Positions 20,859 through 31,214 of a DNA stretch of 64,000 nucleotides are shown piece by piece. Source of the stretch: Candidatus Rokuibacteriota bacterium (GTDB taxonomy: Bacteria; Methylomirabilota; Methylomirabilia; Rokubacteriales; CSP1-6). The notes beneath the pieces are model-generated. The model worked only from the letters and a program-made list of their open reading frames with translations. It had not been told where the DNA came from and did not search any database. The DNA is taken from the NCBI GenBank assembly GCA_003221515.1, contig QHSI01000127.1, positions 22,447-86,446 on the forward strand. Direction: 5' to 3'. Both the position numbers and the translations under genes were made by a program. The first letter of the stretch is position 1, and every line of letters begins with the position of its first letter.

Positions 20859-23150
20859 TCAGCATTCGTTGAAGCCGCACGACAGGCACTTCTTACAGCC
20901 TTCCTCGTAGATGAAGGTTGCCTGGCCGCATTCCTTGCACAGGTCGCCGATCTGCTTCTTCGCCTCGCTGGACGCGAGCGCGGCGGCCGCGGGCTTGATC
21001 TCGCCGGTGTGCTCGGCAAGCGTTCTGGCCAATGCGTCCGGAAGCGAGAGGATCTTGGCGGGGCCGATCCCAGTCGGCTGACCGCCACCGATCCGGGAGA
21101 GCTGGCTGATGACCTCCTCGAGTCGCCGCTGAGCCGACAACGGGGAAGGCAGCCTCAACGTGAGCGAAATGAGGCGTCCCAGCGCTTCGGCGACCGCCAT
21201 GGTGTCGGAGCCGCCCTTGCCGACCTGGACGAAGACCTCGAAGGGGTCGCCGTCCGGAGTCTCGTTGACCGTGATGAACGCGGTGCCGATGGGCGTCTCG
21301 CTACGGTACGTGGAGCCTTTCAGGCTGCGAGGCCGCGGCCTGATGACGGCCTGTCCTCCAGGCAACGCGGCCGCTGCGCCTTTGTCCTTCTTCTTCGACA
21401 CGCCGACATTGAGCACCTGCTCGCCCTTGCAGCCGTCGCGGAACACCGTGATGCCGAGGCAGCCGAGCTCCCACGCCAGCCGATAGGCACGCGCGACGTC
21501 GTCTTCCGGCGCGTTGTTCGGCAGGTTGATCGTCTTCGACACGCCGTTGTCGGTGTGGCGCTGGAACGCCGCCTGATGGCGCACGTGCCATTCGAAGCCG
21601 ATCTCGTGCGATGTCTTGAACAGCTGGGCCGCGTGCTCGGGCAGACCACGGATGCCGTGGAGCGAGCCCCGCTTGACGATCTCCTGCATGAGCGCGTCCG
21701 AGTAGAACCCCTGCTCCTTCGCGATGCGCTCGAAGGTCTCGTTCACGAACGTCAGCACGCGTTCGCCGTCCGGCTGCTTCACCCGGTGCTCGAACGCGAG
21801 CGCGAAGATCGGCTCGACACCGGACGAGCACCCGGCGATCATCGAGATCGTGCCGGTGGGCGCGATCGTCGTGACGGTCGAGTTGCGCATCGGCCGGCCG
21901 CTCTGATAGATCGAGTGGTCCCAGTTGGGGAAAGGCCCGCGCTCCTCGGCGAGCTTCGCCGACTGGTCGTGCGACTTCTCCTTCACGAACGCCATCAGCC
22001 GGTCGGCGAGCTCGATCGCCTCCTTGCTGTCGTACGGGATGCCCATCGTGAAGAGCAGGTCCGCCCACCCCATGATGCCCAGGCCGATGCGCCGGTTGGC
22101 CTTCACGGTCGCGTCGATTTCCGGCAGCGGGTACGGGTTCATCTCGATGACGTCGTCGAGGAAGCGCACCGCGAGCCGCACCACCCGCTCCATCTCGTCC
22201 CAGTCGATCGTCCACTGGCCCTCGTCGCTGCGCTTGGCGAACTTCGAGACGTTGAGCGAGCCGAGGTTGCACGCCTCGTTCGGGAGCAGGGGCTGCTCGC
22301 CGCACGGGTTGGTCGCCTCGACCACGCCGAGCTCCGGCGTCGGATTGGCCGGGCTCGCGTTGATTCGGTCGATAAAGACCATGCCAGGGTCGCCGGTCCG
22401 CCACGCGGCACGAACCATCCGGTCGAAGACCTCTTTGGCCGAGAGCCGCCCGGTCGCCACGCCGGTGTGGGGATTGATCAGGTCGTACTCGCCGCCCGCA
22501 GCCAGCGCGTCCATGAACCGGTCGGTGGCGGCGACGGAGATGTTGAAGTTGGTGATGCCGCCGTCCAGCTTGCAGTCGATGAACTCGAGGACGTCCGGGT
22601 GGTCGACCTTCAGGATCCCCATGTTGGCGCCCCGCCGAGTCCCACCCTGCTTGACGGCCTCGGTCGCGCTGTTGAAGACCTTGAGGAACGAGACCGGCCC
22701 GGACGCGCGCCCACCGGTCGAGGCGACGAGGTCGTCCTTGGGACGCAGTCGCGAGAACGCGAAGCCGGTCCCGCCGCCCGACTTGTGGATGATGGCGGCC
22801 GCCTTGACGGAGTCGAAGATCTCCTCCATCGAGTCGCCCACCGGAAGCACGTAGCACGCCGAGTACTGGAGGCCATTGCCCTTGCCCGCGTTCATGAGCG
22901 TCGGCGAGTTCGGGAGGTAGTACCCGTCGATCATGATGTCGTAGAACGCGGCCGCGACCTCTCTGACGGCGGCGTCGCTCCGCCCGTACCGGGCTTCGCC
23001 CGCCGCGATCGACAGCGCGACCCGCCAGCACATCTCCTCCGGGGTCTCGACGACCTCGCCTCCCTCCCGCATGAGGTAGCGCTCCCGGAGCACCCTCAGG
23101 GCTGGCTCAGTCCACTTGCCGACTTTCGCTGGGCGGGTCTCAGACAGCAT
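20859..23150 (-). CDS. nrdJ: adenosylcobalamin-dependent (class II) ribonucleotide reductase
   Basis: NrdJ reduces ribonucleotides to deoxyribonucleotides using a B12-derived thiyl radical, so it works with or without oxygen. The 763-residue protein carries NSPTLMNAG, the redox cysteine in LQYSACYVLPV, the loop KSGGGTGFAFSRLRP, the radical/redox pair segment NPCGEQPLLPNEACNLGSLN and the substrate phosphate loop APTGTISMIAGCSSG. A C-terminal zinc ribbon (CKECG then CKKCLSCGFNEC) supplies the thiol relay. No class I or III reductase is in the window. The gene has its own leader with an NrdR-type operator and a terminator downstream. Confidence 0.96.
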   Translation of the reverse strand: MLSETRPAKVGKWTEPALRVLRERYLMREGGEVVETPEEMCWRVALSIAAGEARYGRSDAAVREVAAAFYDIMIDGYYLPNSPTLMNAGKGNGLQYSACYVLPVGDSMEEIFDSVKAAAIIHKSGGGTGFAFSRLRPKDDLVASTGGRASGPVSFLKVFNSATEAVKQGGTRRGANMGILKVDHPDVLEFIDCKLDGGITNFNISVAATDRFMDALAAGGEYDLINPHTGVATGRLSAKEVFDRMVRAAWRTGDPGMVFIDRINASPANPTPELGVVEATNPCGEQPLLPNEACNLGSLNVSKFAKRSDEGQWTIDWDEMERVVRLAVRFLDDVIEMNPYPLPEIDATVKANRRIGLGIMGWADLLFTMGIPYDSKEAIELADRLMAFVKEKSHDQSAKLAEERGPFPNWDHSIYQSGRPMRNSTVTTIAPTGTISMIAGCSSGVEPIFALAFEHRVKQPDGERVLTFVNETFERIAKEQGFYSDALMQEIVKRGSLHGIRGLPEHAAQLFKTSHEIGFEWHVRHQAAFQRHTDNGVSKTINLPNNAPEDDVARAYRLAWELGCLGITVFRDGCKGEQVLNVGVSKKKDKGAAAALPGGQAVIRPRPRSLKGSTYRSETPIGTAFITVNETPDGDPFEVFVQVGKGGSDTMAVAEALGRLISLTLRLPSPLSAQRRLEEVISQLSRIGGGQPTGIGPAKILSLPDALARTLAEHTGEIKPAAAALASSEAKKQIGDLCKECGQATFIYEEGCKKCLSCGFNEC

Positions 23151-23166
23151 TCCCTGACCTCCTCGC

Positions 23167-23189
23167 CGTCATTGCCTTCGGCAATGACG
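23167..23189. other. perfect hairpin in the nrdJ leader
   Basis: CGTCATTGCC (23167-23176) and GGCAATGACG (23180-23189) form a 10-bp perfect stem with a TTC loop, 17 bp upstream of the nrdJ start. It lies between the NrdR-like operator and the gene. It may be a 5'-UTR control hairpin; as a terminator of the minus strand it lacks a T run. Confidence 0.5.
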
Positions 23190-23202
23190 CCCCCACATAG
23201 AA

Positions 23203-23218
23203 TCACAATATCTTGTGG
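23203..23218. promoter_or_regulatory. NrdR box
   Basis: TCACAATATCTTGTGG closely matches the NrdR consensus (ACACWATATATWGTGT) and lies 53-68 bp upstream of nrdJ. NrdR is the ATP/dATP-sensing repressor of ribonucleotide reductase genes. A weaker partner box lies 32 bp away, centre to centre. Confidence 0.8.
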
Positions 23219-23233
23219 TGCGAGCGAATCTTG

Positions 23234-23249
23234 CACGCTGAATCTAGCG
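23234..23249. promoter_or_regulatory. degenerate second NrdR box
   Basis: The core CTGAATCTAG (23238-23247), inside the dyad CGCT...AGCG, matches 7 of 10 core NrdR positions. Its centre is 32 bp, about three helical turns, from the first box, the usual spacing of paired NrdR sites. Confidence 0.45.
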
Positions 23250-23353
23250 GCCGTCAAGAAAAAAGGTGTCCACAACGCGTCCACCATCTATCCACAGCGC
23301 CCCGGAGAAGCTCTGAGAGAGCGTCACGCAACGCGTGGTATTCTCTGGGCGCC

Positions 23354-24712
23354 ATGGCGAACTTCCGTATAATCCTTGCCGTCGCGGCCATCATTGGGTT
23401 TGGTTTTACGGGCGCCGCCTGGGCTCAGCAGACTCCCTCGCCGCTGCAGCCGGCCCCCGGGCGGGTGCTCACCCTCGACGAGTGCATCGCGATCGCGCTC
23501 GAGGCACAGCCGAGAATCCAGGCGACGCTCGCCGACTATGCGGCCGCCCGCTACCGCGTGAACCAGGCGCTGGCGCCCCTGCTTCCCCAGCTCAGCGGGC
23601 TGGTCAGCGCGACCGCTGGCGAGACCTGGAGCGCGGGGACCTCAGCGAGCGGCAGGACCATCAGCGCAGTCAACCAGCAGACGGCGAGACACAGCTTCTC
23701 CGTCAGCAACAAGCAGTTCAGCGACACCTTTCTCGCCCAAGTCCAGCTCTCGCAGCTCCTCTTCGACTTCGGCAAGACGCTCGCGGCCACCGACGCCTCG
23801 CGGAAGCTCGCCGAAGTGGCGGTCGAGGACGTCGAGCTGCAGCGTCAGCTGATCGCGCTGGCGGTGAAGGAGGCCTACACCAACACGCTCTTCAGCCAGC
23901 GTCTGATCCGCGTCCAGGAGCAGGCGGTCGAGCGCGCGGAGCTGAACCTGAGATCGGCCAAAGGGTTCTTCGACGTCGGCACGCGGCCGAAGTCCGACGT
24001 CGCCCGCGCCGAGGTCGACGTGGCCAACGCCAGGGTCGACCTCATCCGCGCTCGGAACGCGTCCCGCAGCGCGATCGTCGCGCTCAACATCGCGATGGCG
24101 ATCGGCGTGGACAGCCCCACCAAGATCGTGGACAACCTCATCTACGAAGCCTTCACGATGGACCGCCTCCAGCTCCGGGGCGAAGCGCTCCGCCAGCGGC
24201 CCGAGTACCGCCAGGCGAGGCTCCGCGCCGCCGCGGCCGAGGCGACCGAGCGGCAGACCTTCCGGAACTTCTTCCCGGATATCTCGGGCAGCGGGACGTA
24301 CGGCGGCACGCAGTCCCAGCTCAACGAGGAGTGGACGCTCGGGCTGACGCTGTCCTGGTCGATCTTCGACGGCGGCAGCCGGATCGCGCGATATCAAGAA
24401 GCCAAGGCCAACGTCGAGGGGGCCCGCGCTCGCGTGAAGTCGACCGAGCTGGACATCCTCCAGAACGTGGAGCAGGCGGAGATCGCGGTCGAGGAAGCGC
24501 AGGAGCGGATCCAGGCCGCGCAGGCCCTGGTGGCCTCCGCTCAGGAGAACTTCCGGCTCGCGCAGGGTCGGTTCGACGCGGGCGTCGGGACGATCCTGGA
24601 GCTGACGGATGCTCAGCTGGCGTTCACCCAGGCCCAGAACACCGAGAGCCAGGCGCTGGCGGATTATCGGATCGCGCTGGCCCGGCTCGATCGCTCGGTC
24701 GGTCGTCGCTAG
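23354..24712 (+). CDS. TolC-like outer membrane efflux protein
   Basis: The 452-residue protein has a signal peptide (IILAVAAIIGFGFTGAAWA) and two repeats of the outer-membrane efflux protein family. These are long coiled-coil helices rich in Ala/Glu/Arg (for example RLIRVQEQAVERAELNLRSA and the TQAQNTESQALADYRIALA helix) around beta-barrel segments (TLGLTLSWSIFDGG). It should form the trimeric outer-membrane duct. It is first in an operon with a MacA-like adaptor and MacB-like ATPase and permease, so all four parts of a tripartite exporter are together. The ATG at 23354 gives a normal signal sequence. Confidence 0.92.
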   Translation: MANFRIILAVAAIIGFGFTGAAWAQQTPSPLQPAPGRVLTLDECIAIALEAQPRIQATLADYAAARYRVNQALAPLLPQLSGLVSATAGETWSAGTSASGRTISAVNQQTARHSFSVSNKQFSDTFLAQVQLSQLLFDFGKTLAATDASRKLAEVAVEDVELQRQLIALAVKEAYTNTLFSQRLIRVQEQAVERAELNLRSAKGFFDVGTRPKSDVARAEVDVANARVDLIRARNASRSAIVALNIAMAIGVDSPTKIVDNLIYEAFTMDRLQLRGEALRQRPEYRQARLRAAAAEATERQTFRNFFPDISGSGTYGGTQSQLNEEWTLGLTLSWSIFDGGSRIARYQEAKANVEGARARVKSTELDILQNVEQAEIAVEEAQERIQAAQALVASAQENFRLAQGRFDAGVGTILELTDAQLAFTQAQNTESQALADYRIALARLDRSVGRR

Positions 24713-24751
24713 AACGAAACACGCGACGGGCCGCTCCCGTCTAAGAAATTG

Positions 24752-26392
24752 ATGAGACGAATCGCTTCGGTCGTGATCGTCGCGGCTCTGGTGGGAGCGG
24801 GAGTGTGGGCGTATCTCTACACCCAGAGCGGCGGCAGCGCCCCGAAGTACCGCCTGGCCCGCGTCGAGCGTGGCCCCCTCACCGCCGCCGTCTCGGCCAC
24901 CGGCACCCTGAACGCGGTCGTCATCGTCCAGGTCGGCAGTCAGGTTTCCGGACAGATCAAGGCGCTCAACGTCGACTTCAACTCGATTGTGAAGAAGAAC
25001 CAGGTCATCGCCCGGATCGACCCCGACATCTTCGAGGCCAAGGTTCAGCAGGCGCAGGCCGACCTCGACTCGTCTCGAGCGGCGGTGATGAACCAGCTGG
25101 CGCAGGTCGAGCGCGCTCGAGCCGACGTCGAGAACGCCCGGGCTGCCCTGGTGGAGGCCAAGGCGTTCACCGCCAAGGCGCGCGTGCAGTCCCTGGACGC
25201 CAAGCGCGACTTCGACCGAAAGACCGAGCTCTTCGACCGTCAGCTGATCGCCAAGAGCGACCTGGACACGGCGCAGGCGACCTACGACGCGGCGGTGGCC
25301 CAGCTCGACTCCACCCGCGCGCGCGAGCAGGCGCTCTCGTCGGCCATCCAGTCGTCGATCGCCCAGCTCCGCGTCGTCGACGCGTCCCTGGAATCGGCGC
25401 GCGCCCAGGTCAAGCAGAAGGACGCGGCGCTCAGGCAGGCGCAGGTCGACCTCGACCACACGACGATCCGGGCCCCCGTCGACGGCGTCGTCGTCTCCCG
25501 CCAGGTCGACGTCGGCCAGACGGTTGCCGCGAGCCTGCAGGCGCCGGTGCTCTTCACGATCGCCCAGGACCTCACGCAGATGCAGGTCGAGACGAGCGTG
25601 GACGAGGCGGACATCGGCCGCATCAAGCTCGACGATCGCGCCACGTTCACGGTCGACGCGTTTCCCGGCGAGACGTTCACCGGCACCGTCAACCAGATCC
25701 GCAAGGCGGCGCAGGTGGTCCAGAACGTCGTCACCTACACCGTCGTGGTCGCGGTGATGAATCCGGCCGGGAAGCTCGTGCCGGGCATGACCGCGAACGT
25801 GAAGCTCGTGACCGCCGAGAAGCCGAGCGTCCTGAAGATCCCGAACTCCGCGCTCCGGTTCCGGCCGGCCGGCGCGGAGGCGCCCACCCCCGGCGCGCCC
25901 TCCGGCGGCGGACAGTCGAGCGGCGGGCCGCCCACGATGGAGCAGATCAGGGACCGGCTCGTGAAGGAGCTCAAGCTCAACGAGGACCAGCAACGGAAGC
26001 TCGAGCCGATCCTGCAGGACGGTCGCGAGCAGATGCGGGCGCTCCAGGGCCTCCCCGAGGCCGAGCGGCGCGCCAGGGCGCAGAAGATCCGCGAGGCGTC
26101 ACGGGTCAGGATCCGCGAGATCCTCACCGACGAGCAGAAGGCGCGCTATGACGAGATGGCCGGCGCCCAGGCCGAGGGCCGCAGCGGCATCCAGGGCCGC
26201 GTCTGGGTGCTCGGCCCCGACGGTAAGCCCACGGCGATCGCCCTGACGCTCGGGCTCAGCGACGGCAACGCGACGGAGGTGCTGCGCGGCGAGGTCAAGG
26301 AGAGTCAGGAAGTGATCGTCGGGCTCGTCGGCGGCGCCGGCCGCGGGGCTCAGCCGTCGCAGCAGCCCGGCGCCCCGCGCCTCAGGCTCTGA
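24752..26392 (+). CDS. MacA-like periplasmic adaptor with Spy/CpxP-like insertion
   Basis: The 546-residue membrane-fusion protein is anchored by an N-terminal helix ([19 protein letters not shown]). It has the biotinyl-lipoyl halves ([20 protein letters not shown] and [20 protein letters not shown]), a long coiled-coil hairpin (about residues 90-230) and beta-barrel and membrane-proximal domains. It would bridge the inner-membrane MacB pair to TolC. It is about 150 residues longer than typical MacA. Residues 392-470 form an extra charged helical module ([20 protein letters not shown] then [17 protein letters not shown]) that looks like the LTXXQ repeats of Spy/CpxP chaperones, inserted before the final beta strand. 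ATG at 24752 is preferred over the TTG just before it. Confidence 0.9.
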   Translation: MRRIASVVIVAALVGAGVWAYLYTQSGGSAPKYRLARVERGPLTAAVSATGTLNAVVIVQVGSQVSGQIKALNVDFNSIVKKNQVIARIDPDIFEAKVQQAQADLDSSRAAVMNQLAQVERARADVENARAALVEAKAFTAKARVQSLDAKRDFDRKTELFDRQLIAKSDLDTAQATYDAAVAQLDSTRAREQALSSAIQSSIAQLRVVDASLESARAQVKQKDAALRQAQVDLDHTTIRAPVDGVVVSRQVDVGQTVAASLQAPVLFTIAQDLTQMQVETSVDEADIGRIKLDDRATFTVDAFPGETFTGTVNQIRKAAQVVQNVVTYTVVVAVMNPAGKLVPGMTANVKLVTAEKPSVLKIPNSALRFRPAGAEAPTPGAPSGGGQSSGGPPTMEQIRDRLVKELKLNEDQQRKLEPILQDGREQMRALQGLPEAERRARAQKIREASRVRIREILTDEQKARYDEMAGAQAEGRSGIQGRVWVLGPDGKPTAIALTLGLSDGNATEVLRGEVKESQEVIVGLVGGAGRGAQPSQQPGAPRLRL

Positions 26393-26394
26393 TC

Positions 26395-28373
<1,979 letters not shown>

Positions 28374-28375
28374 GG

Positions 28376-28523
28376 CGGGGGCAGGCGGGCCGGGCGGCGG
28401 GGGCCGTCCCGCGACCACGCTAGCCACCGGTCGTCGGCGCCCTTAGCACACGCGCGAACGTCGGATCAGAACTGCCTACACGGGTCGCGGGACGGCCCCC
28501 GCCGCCCGGCCCGCTTGCCCCCG
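28376..28523. repeat. 41-bp inverted repeat with 66-nt spacer after the efflux operon
   Basis: Arm 1 (28376-28416) and arm 2 (28483-28523) are reverse complements over 41 bp with a single change, which would be a G-U pair in RNA. The arms are extremely GC-rich. The left arm begins 2 nt past the permease stop. The 66-nt interior has no gene. No target-site duplication or transposase is visible. A transcript through it would fold into a very stable hairpin but lacks a U tract. Confidence 0.85.
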
Positions 28524-28535
28524 GTTACGCGTAAC
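28524..28535. promoter_or_regulatory. 12-bp perfect palindrome GTTACGCGTAAC
   Basis: The perfect palindrome GTTACGCGTAAC abuts the right arm of the long inverted repeat and lies 90 bp upstream of the basic-protein gene. It may be a transcription-factor operator. Confidence 0.45.
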
Positions 28536-28625
28536 GACGAGCTCAGTGGATCGAGCGATCAGCATGGGCTCGAGCTCCTGAGGAAGTTCAGACGTAGCGG
28601 GGAGGTTTGTTATGGTTTAGGCGCG

Positions 28626-29294
28626 ATGGGGCTCGGCAAGGCGCGAGGGCGGCGAGCTAGGGCTGCCCGCGCGTCTCGACGGACTCGCTCGGGTCGTCCC
28701 GCGCCGAAGGCTCGTCGGTCGCAAAAGGCTCGTCCTTCCTCGAAGGCTCGTCGCTCGCAGAAGGCCGGTGGCTCGCGGAAGGCTGGACGCTCCAAGAAGA
28801 TCGAGCGGTCGCAGAGGGCTGGTAGGTCGAAGACGAGCGCCGGTTCCAGGACGGTAGTTGCCGCGACGGTTCGGTTGCCGCGGCCAACGGGGGCGGAGCT
28901 GAGGCTGCTCAAGCTCGCCCAGGAAGTCGCCGGGCTCGCGCGGAATGCCGGCGGGACCCACGCGCTCGCTGCGGCCGTGCAGAGGCTCGCCGCCGCGTTC
29001 GGGCCCCCGGCATCCTTGCCCGGCGAGGTCTTCCAGGCGTGGGTTCGGAGCCGGAGCGACAAGAACGCCACGCTCGCGCTCGCCTGGGCGCGGGAGCAGG
29101 TGCGTCTGGGGCTCCAGGACGTCGTCGAACGGACGCCCAAGCCCACGCGGCCCCGGATCGATACCGACGCGGCGACGCTCGCCTGGCTCCTGCTCGCCGC
29201 GTGCGAGGCGATCGCTCAGGAGCCGCCGTCGGCCGTGGCCGATCGCGTGCGCGCGATTCTCGACCTCATTGGCCACGTCCCCGCCACCGGCTGA
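28626..29294 (+). CDS. basic repeat-tail protein with helical C-terminal domain
   Basis: The 222-residue product has a strongly basic, low-complexity N-terminal third (residues about 5-75) built from degenerate six-residue units such as RRSQKA, RPSSKA, GGSRKA and GRSKK, resembling histone-H1-like DNA-binding tails. The C-terminal 135 residues are helical. The end (DTDAATLAWLLLAACEAIAQ, then VADRVRAILDLIGH) resembles the ligand-binding helices of TetR-type regulators, but no helix-turn-helix is present. It may be a nucleoid-associated or regulatory protein. ATG 28626 begins at MGLGKARG, and the longer frame upstream looks non-coding. Its 3' end overlaps the convergent DUF4149 gene by 29 bp. 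Confidence 0.6.
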   Translation: MGLGKARGRRARAARASRRTRSGRPAPKARRSQKARPSSKARRSQKAGGSRKAGRSKKIERSQRAGRSKTSAGSRTVVAATVRLPRPTGAELRLLKLAQEVAGLARNAGGTHALAAAVQRLAAAFGPPASLPGEVFQAWVRSRSDKNATLALAWAREQVRLGLQDVVERTPKPTRPRIDTDAATLAWLLLAACEAIAQEPPSAVADRVRAILDLIGHVPATG

Positions 29295-29721
29295 CGCCGT
29301 CGACCGCGACGAACGCGACGGCGGCGACCAGCGTCACGACGTTGAGCCGGACCGACGCGCGGTGCGCCTCGGCGAAGGCGGTGTCGTCACGCGCGCGGCG
29401 CGCGTCCTCGGCGCGCGGCACCAACACCACCGACGCCCACAAGAGCGTTGCCAGCATGGCGCCGCCGAGCGCGGCGCCGATCAACGGACGCAGGCGCCCC
29501 TCGGTGCCGGCGATCAGCTGGATCAGCGAGGCGACAAAGGCGATGGCCGTGAGGACCAGCCCCCACACGAAGTACCGCGGGAGTACGGCCGCGACGGCCT
29601 GGCCGGCGACCGCGCGGTCGATCGCTCGGAAGACCACGGGCGCCACCGCGAACGAGAAGAACGCCATGATCCCGAGCCACCCGGCGACGCAGACGACGGC
29701 GAGCGTCCTGAGGAGATTCAT
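29266..29721 (-). CDS. DUF4149-like four-helix membrane protein
   Basis: The 151-residue protein has four predicted transmembrane helices: residues about 5-28 (LAVVCVAGWLGIMAFFSFAV), 45-70, 78-102 and 125-145. The pattern AGWLGIMAFFSFAVAPVVF followed by a second helix near Arg-Tyr-Phe matches the DUF4149/TMEM205-like family of unknown function. No partner operon is visible. It stands alone between convergent and divergent neighbours. The membrane location is secure, the role is unknown. Confidence 0.75.
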   Translation of the reverse strand: MNLLRTLAVVCVAGWLGIMAFFSFAVAPVVFRAIDRAVAGQAVAAVLPRYFVWGLVLTAIAFVASLIQLIAGTEGRLRPLIGAALGGAMLATLLWASVVLVPRAEDARRARDDTAFAEAHRASVRLNVVTLVAAVAFVAVDGVSRWRGRGQ

Positions 29722-29822
29722 CGCTCGCCGACAGCATCGGGGATGGTCCGGAGGGAGTCAAGATGACTCCGCAGGGAGTCACGATTGACGGCCGCGGGCG
29801 GCGGGCGCTAGAGTGCGCGAGG

Positions 29823-30560
29823 ATGCGTGCCCGCCCGCTGCTCGCCGCCGCGCTCGTCCTGATCGCCGCGCCGTCGCTCCGAGCCGAGACGCCTGCCGAG
29901 GCGGCGCGCGCGCTCATCGTCCGCTACCACCAGGACGCCACCACGATCGACCGCGCGCGCACCCTGCTCGAAGGGGCGCTCGAGAAAGAGCGTCAGGTCG
30001 ACACGATGATCGCGCTGTCGTACGTGAATTTCCTGGTGGGCGACGTTCGCGCGACCACGTCCGACGAGAAGCTGGCGGCCTACGATCGCGGGCGTGAGAT
30101 CGGCAAGCGCGCGGTCGAGCTGGCCCCGAAGAGTCACGACGCCCATCTCTGGTTCGCGATCAACACGGCCCGGTGGGGCCAGACGAAGGGCATTCTCCGA
30201 TCGCTCTTCCTGGTGCCGACGGTGAAAGAGGAGATCGCGACCCTGCTCGACCTGAATCCACAATCGCTGCGGGCCCACATCCTCGCCGGCAACGTCTTCC
30301 TGGAACTGCCGGGCTTCGTGGGCGGCGACCGCGCCAAGGCCGAGGAGCACTTCAAGAAGGCGCTCGAGGTCGACCCACACTTCACCGCGGCCCGCGTGGA
30401 TCTCGCCCGTCTTTACATCGCGAGCGGCCGGCACGCCGACGCGCGGCGGGAGCTCCAGCGAGTGATCAACGAGACCGCCCCGACGTTCGTGGCCGACTGC
30501 ACCGTGAAGGACATCCCACGCGCCAAAGAGCTGCTCGCGTCCATCAAAGACAAGAGCTAG
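29823..30560 (+). CDS. exported TPR-repeat protein
   Basis: The 245-residue protein has a short signal peptide (RPLLAAALVLIAAPSLRAE). It then contains several tetratricopeptide-like helical pairs, best seen at residues about 80-130 (YDRGREIGKRAVELAPKSHD) and 175-225 (AEEHFKKALEVDPHFTAARV, DLARLYIASGRHADARRELQ). It is probably a periplasmic scaffold protein, similar in plan to the TatT/TRAP-associated TPR proteins. The nth gene starts 11 nt downstream, so the two may be cotranscribed without being functionally linked. Its ATG at 29823 is chosen because it puts the hydrophobic signal at the N-terminus. Confidence 0.78.
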   Translation: MRARPLLAAALVLIAAPSLRAETPAEAARALIVRYHQDATTIDRARTLLEGALEKERQVDTMIALSYVNFLVGDVRATTSDEKLAAYDRGREIGKRAVELAPKSHDAHLWFAINTARWGQTKGILRSLFLVPTVKEEIATLLDLNPQSLRAHILAGNVFLELPGFVGGDRAKAEEHFKKALEVDPHFTAARVDLARLYIASGRHADARRELQRVINETAPTFVADCTVKDIPRAKELLASIKDKS

Positions 30561-30571
30561 CGATCGGCGCC

Positions 30572-31204
30572 GTGATCCGCCGCCTCCGGCGGAGCGCGCC
30601 GCGCTGGAACCCGACGGCGCTCGCGATCGTCGCCGACCGCGCTCGCGATCCGTTTCGCGTCCTGATCGCCTGCATCCTCTCGCTCCGCACCCAGGACACG
30701 ACGACCGGTCCGGCGTCCGACCGGCTGTTCGCGGTGGCGGCCACGCCCGAGACCATGCTGAAGTTGCCGGCTCCGCGCATCGCGCGCCTCATCTACCCCG
30801 TCGGCTTCTATCGCACGAAGGCGACCGTCATCCTCGGGATCTGCCGCGACCTGCTGGAGCGCTTCGGCGGGCGGGTGCCCGACACGATCGACGAGCTGCT
30901 CACGCTGAACGGCGTCGGCCGCAAGACCGCCAACCTGGTCGTGACCATGGGCTACAACAAGCCCGGCATCTGCGTGGACACGCATGTGCATCGCATCTCG
31001 AACCGGCTGGGCTACGTGAAGACGCGGAACCCCGAGGAGACCGAGATGGCGTTGCGGGCGAAGCTACCGCGCCGCTACTGGATCGGCTACAACGACCTGC
31101 TCGTCTCCTTCGGCCAGAACATCTGCGCGCCGATCTCGCCTCGCTGCTCGGTCTGCCCGGTGACCACGCTCTGCCGGAAGGTGGGGGTGACGACGAGGCG
31201 TTAG
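30572..31204 (+). CDS. nth: endonuclease III (DNA glycosylase/AP lyase)
   Basis: Nth removes oxidised pyrimidines and cleaves the abasic site. The 210-residue protein has the helix-hairpin-helix LNGVGRKTAN with catalytic Lys118, the catalytic Asp136 in CVDTHVHR, and a C-terminal 4Fe-4S cluster motif C-X6-C-X2-C-X5-C (CAPISPRCSVCPVTTLC). Length matches E. coli Nth (211). The GTG start at 30572 follows the TPR gene by 11 nt. With nfo, uvrB, uvrC and an alkyltransferase-like protein in the same window, this stretch is well stocked with repair genes. Confidence 0.95.
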   Translation: MIRRLRRSAPRWNPTALAIVADRARDPFRVLIACILSLRTQDTTTGPASDRLFAVAATPETMLKLPAPRIARLIYPVGFYRTKATVILGICRDLLERFGGRVPDTIDELLTLNGVGRKTANLVVTMGYNKPGICVDTHVHRISNRLGYVKTRNPEETEMALRAKLPRRYWIGYNDLLVSFGQNICAPISPRCSVCPVTTLCRKVGVTTRR

Positions 31205-31214
31205 CGCCGGCGCG

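Noticed and set aside
23642..25993. 783-codon open frame on the minus strand opposite the TolC- and MacA-like genes
   Set aside because: It mirrors the codon structure of the two real plus-strand genes, reads through both, and has no recognisable domain. Long antisense frames are expected at this GC content.
28376..28523. Ordinary intrinsic terminator
   Set aside because: The arms are 41 bp with a 66-nt spacer and no T tract follows either arm, unlike any standard terminator.
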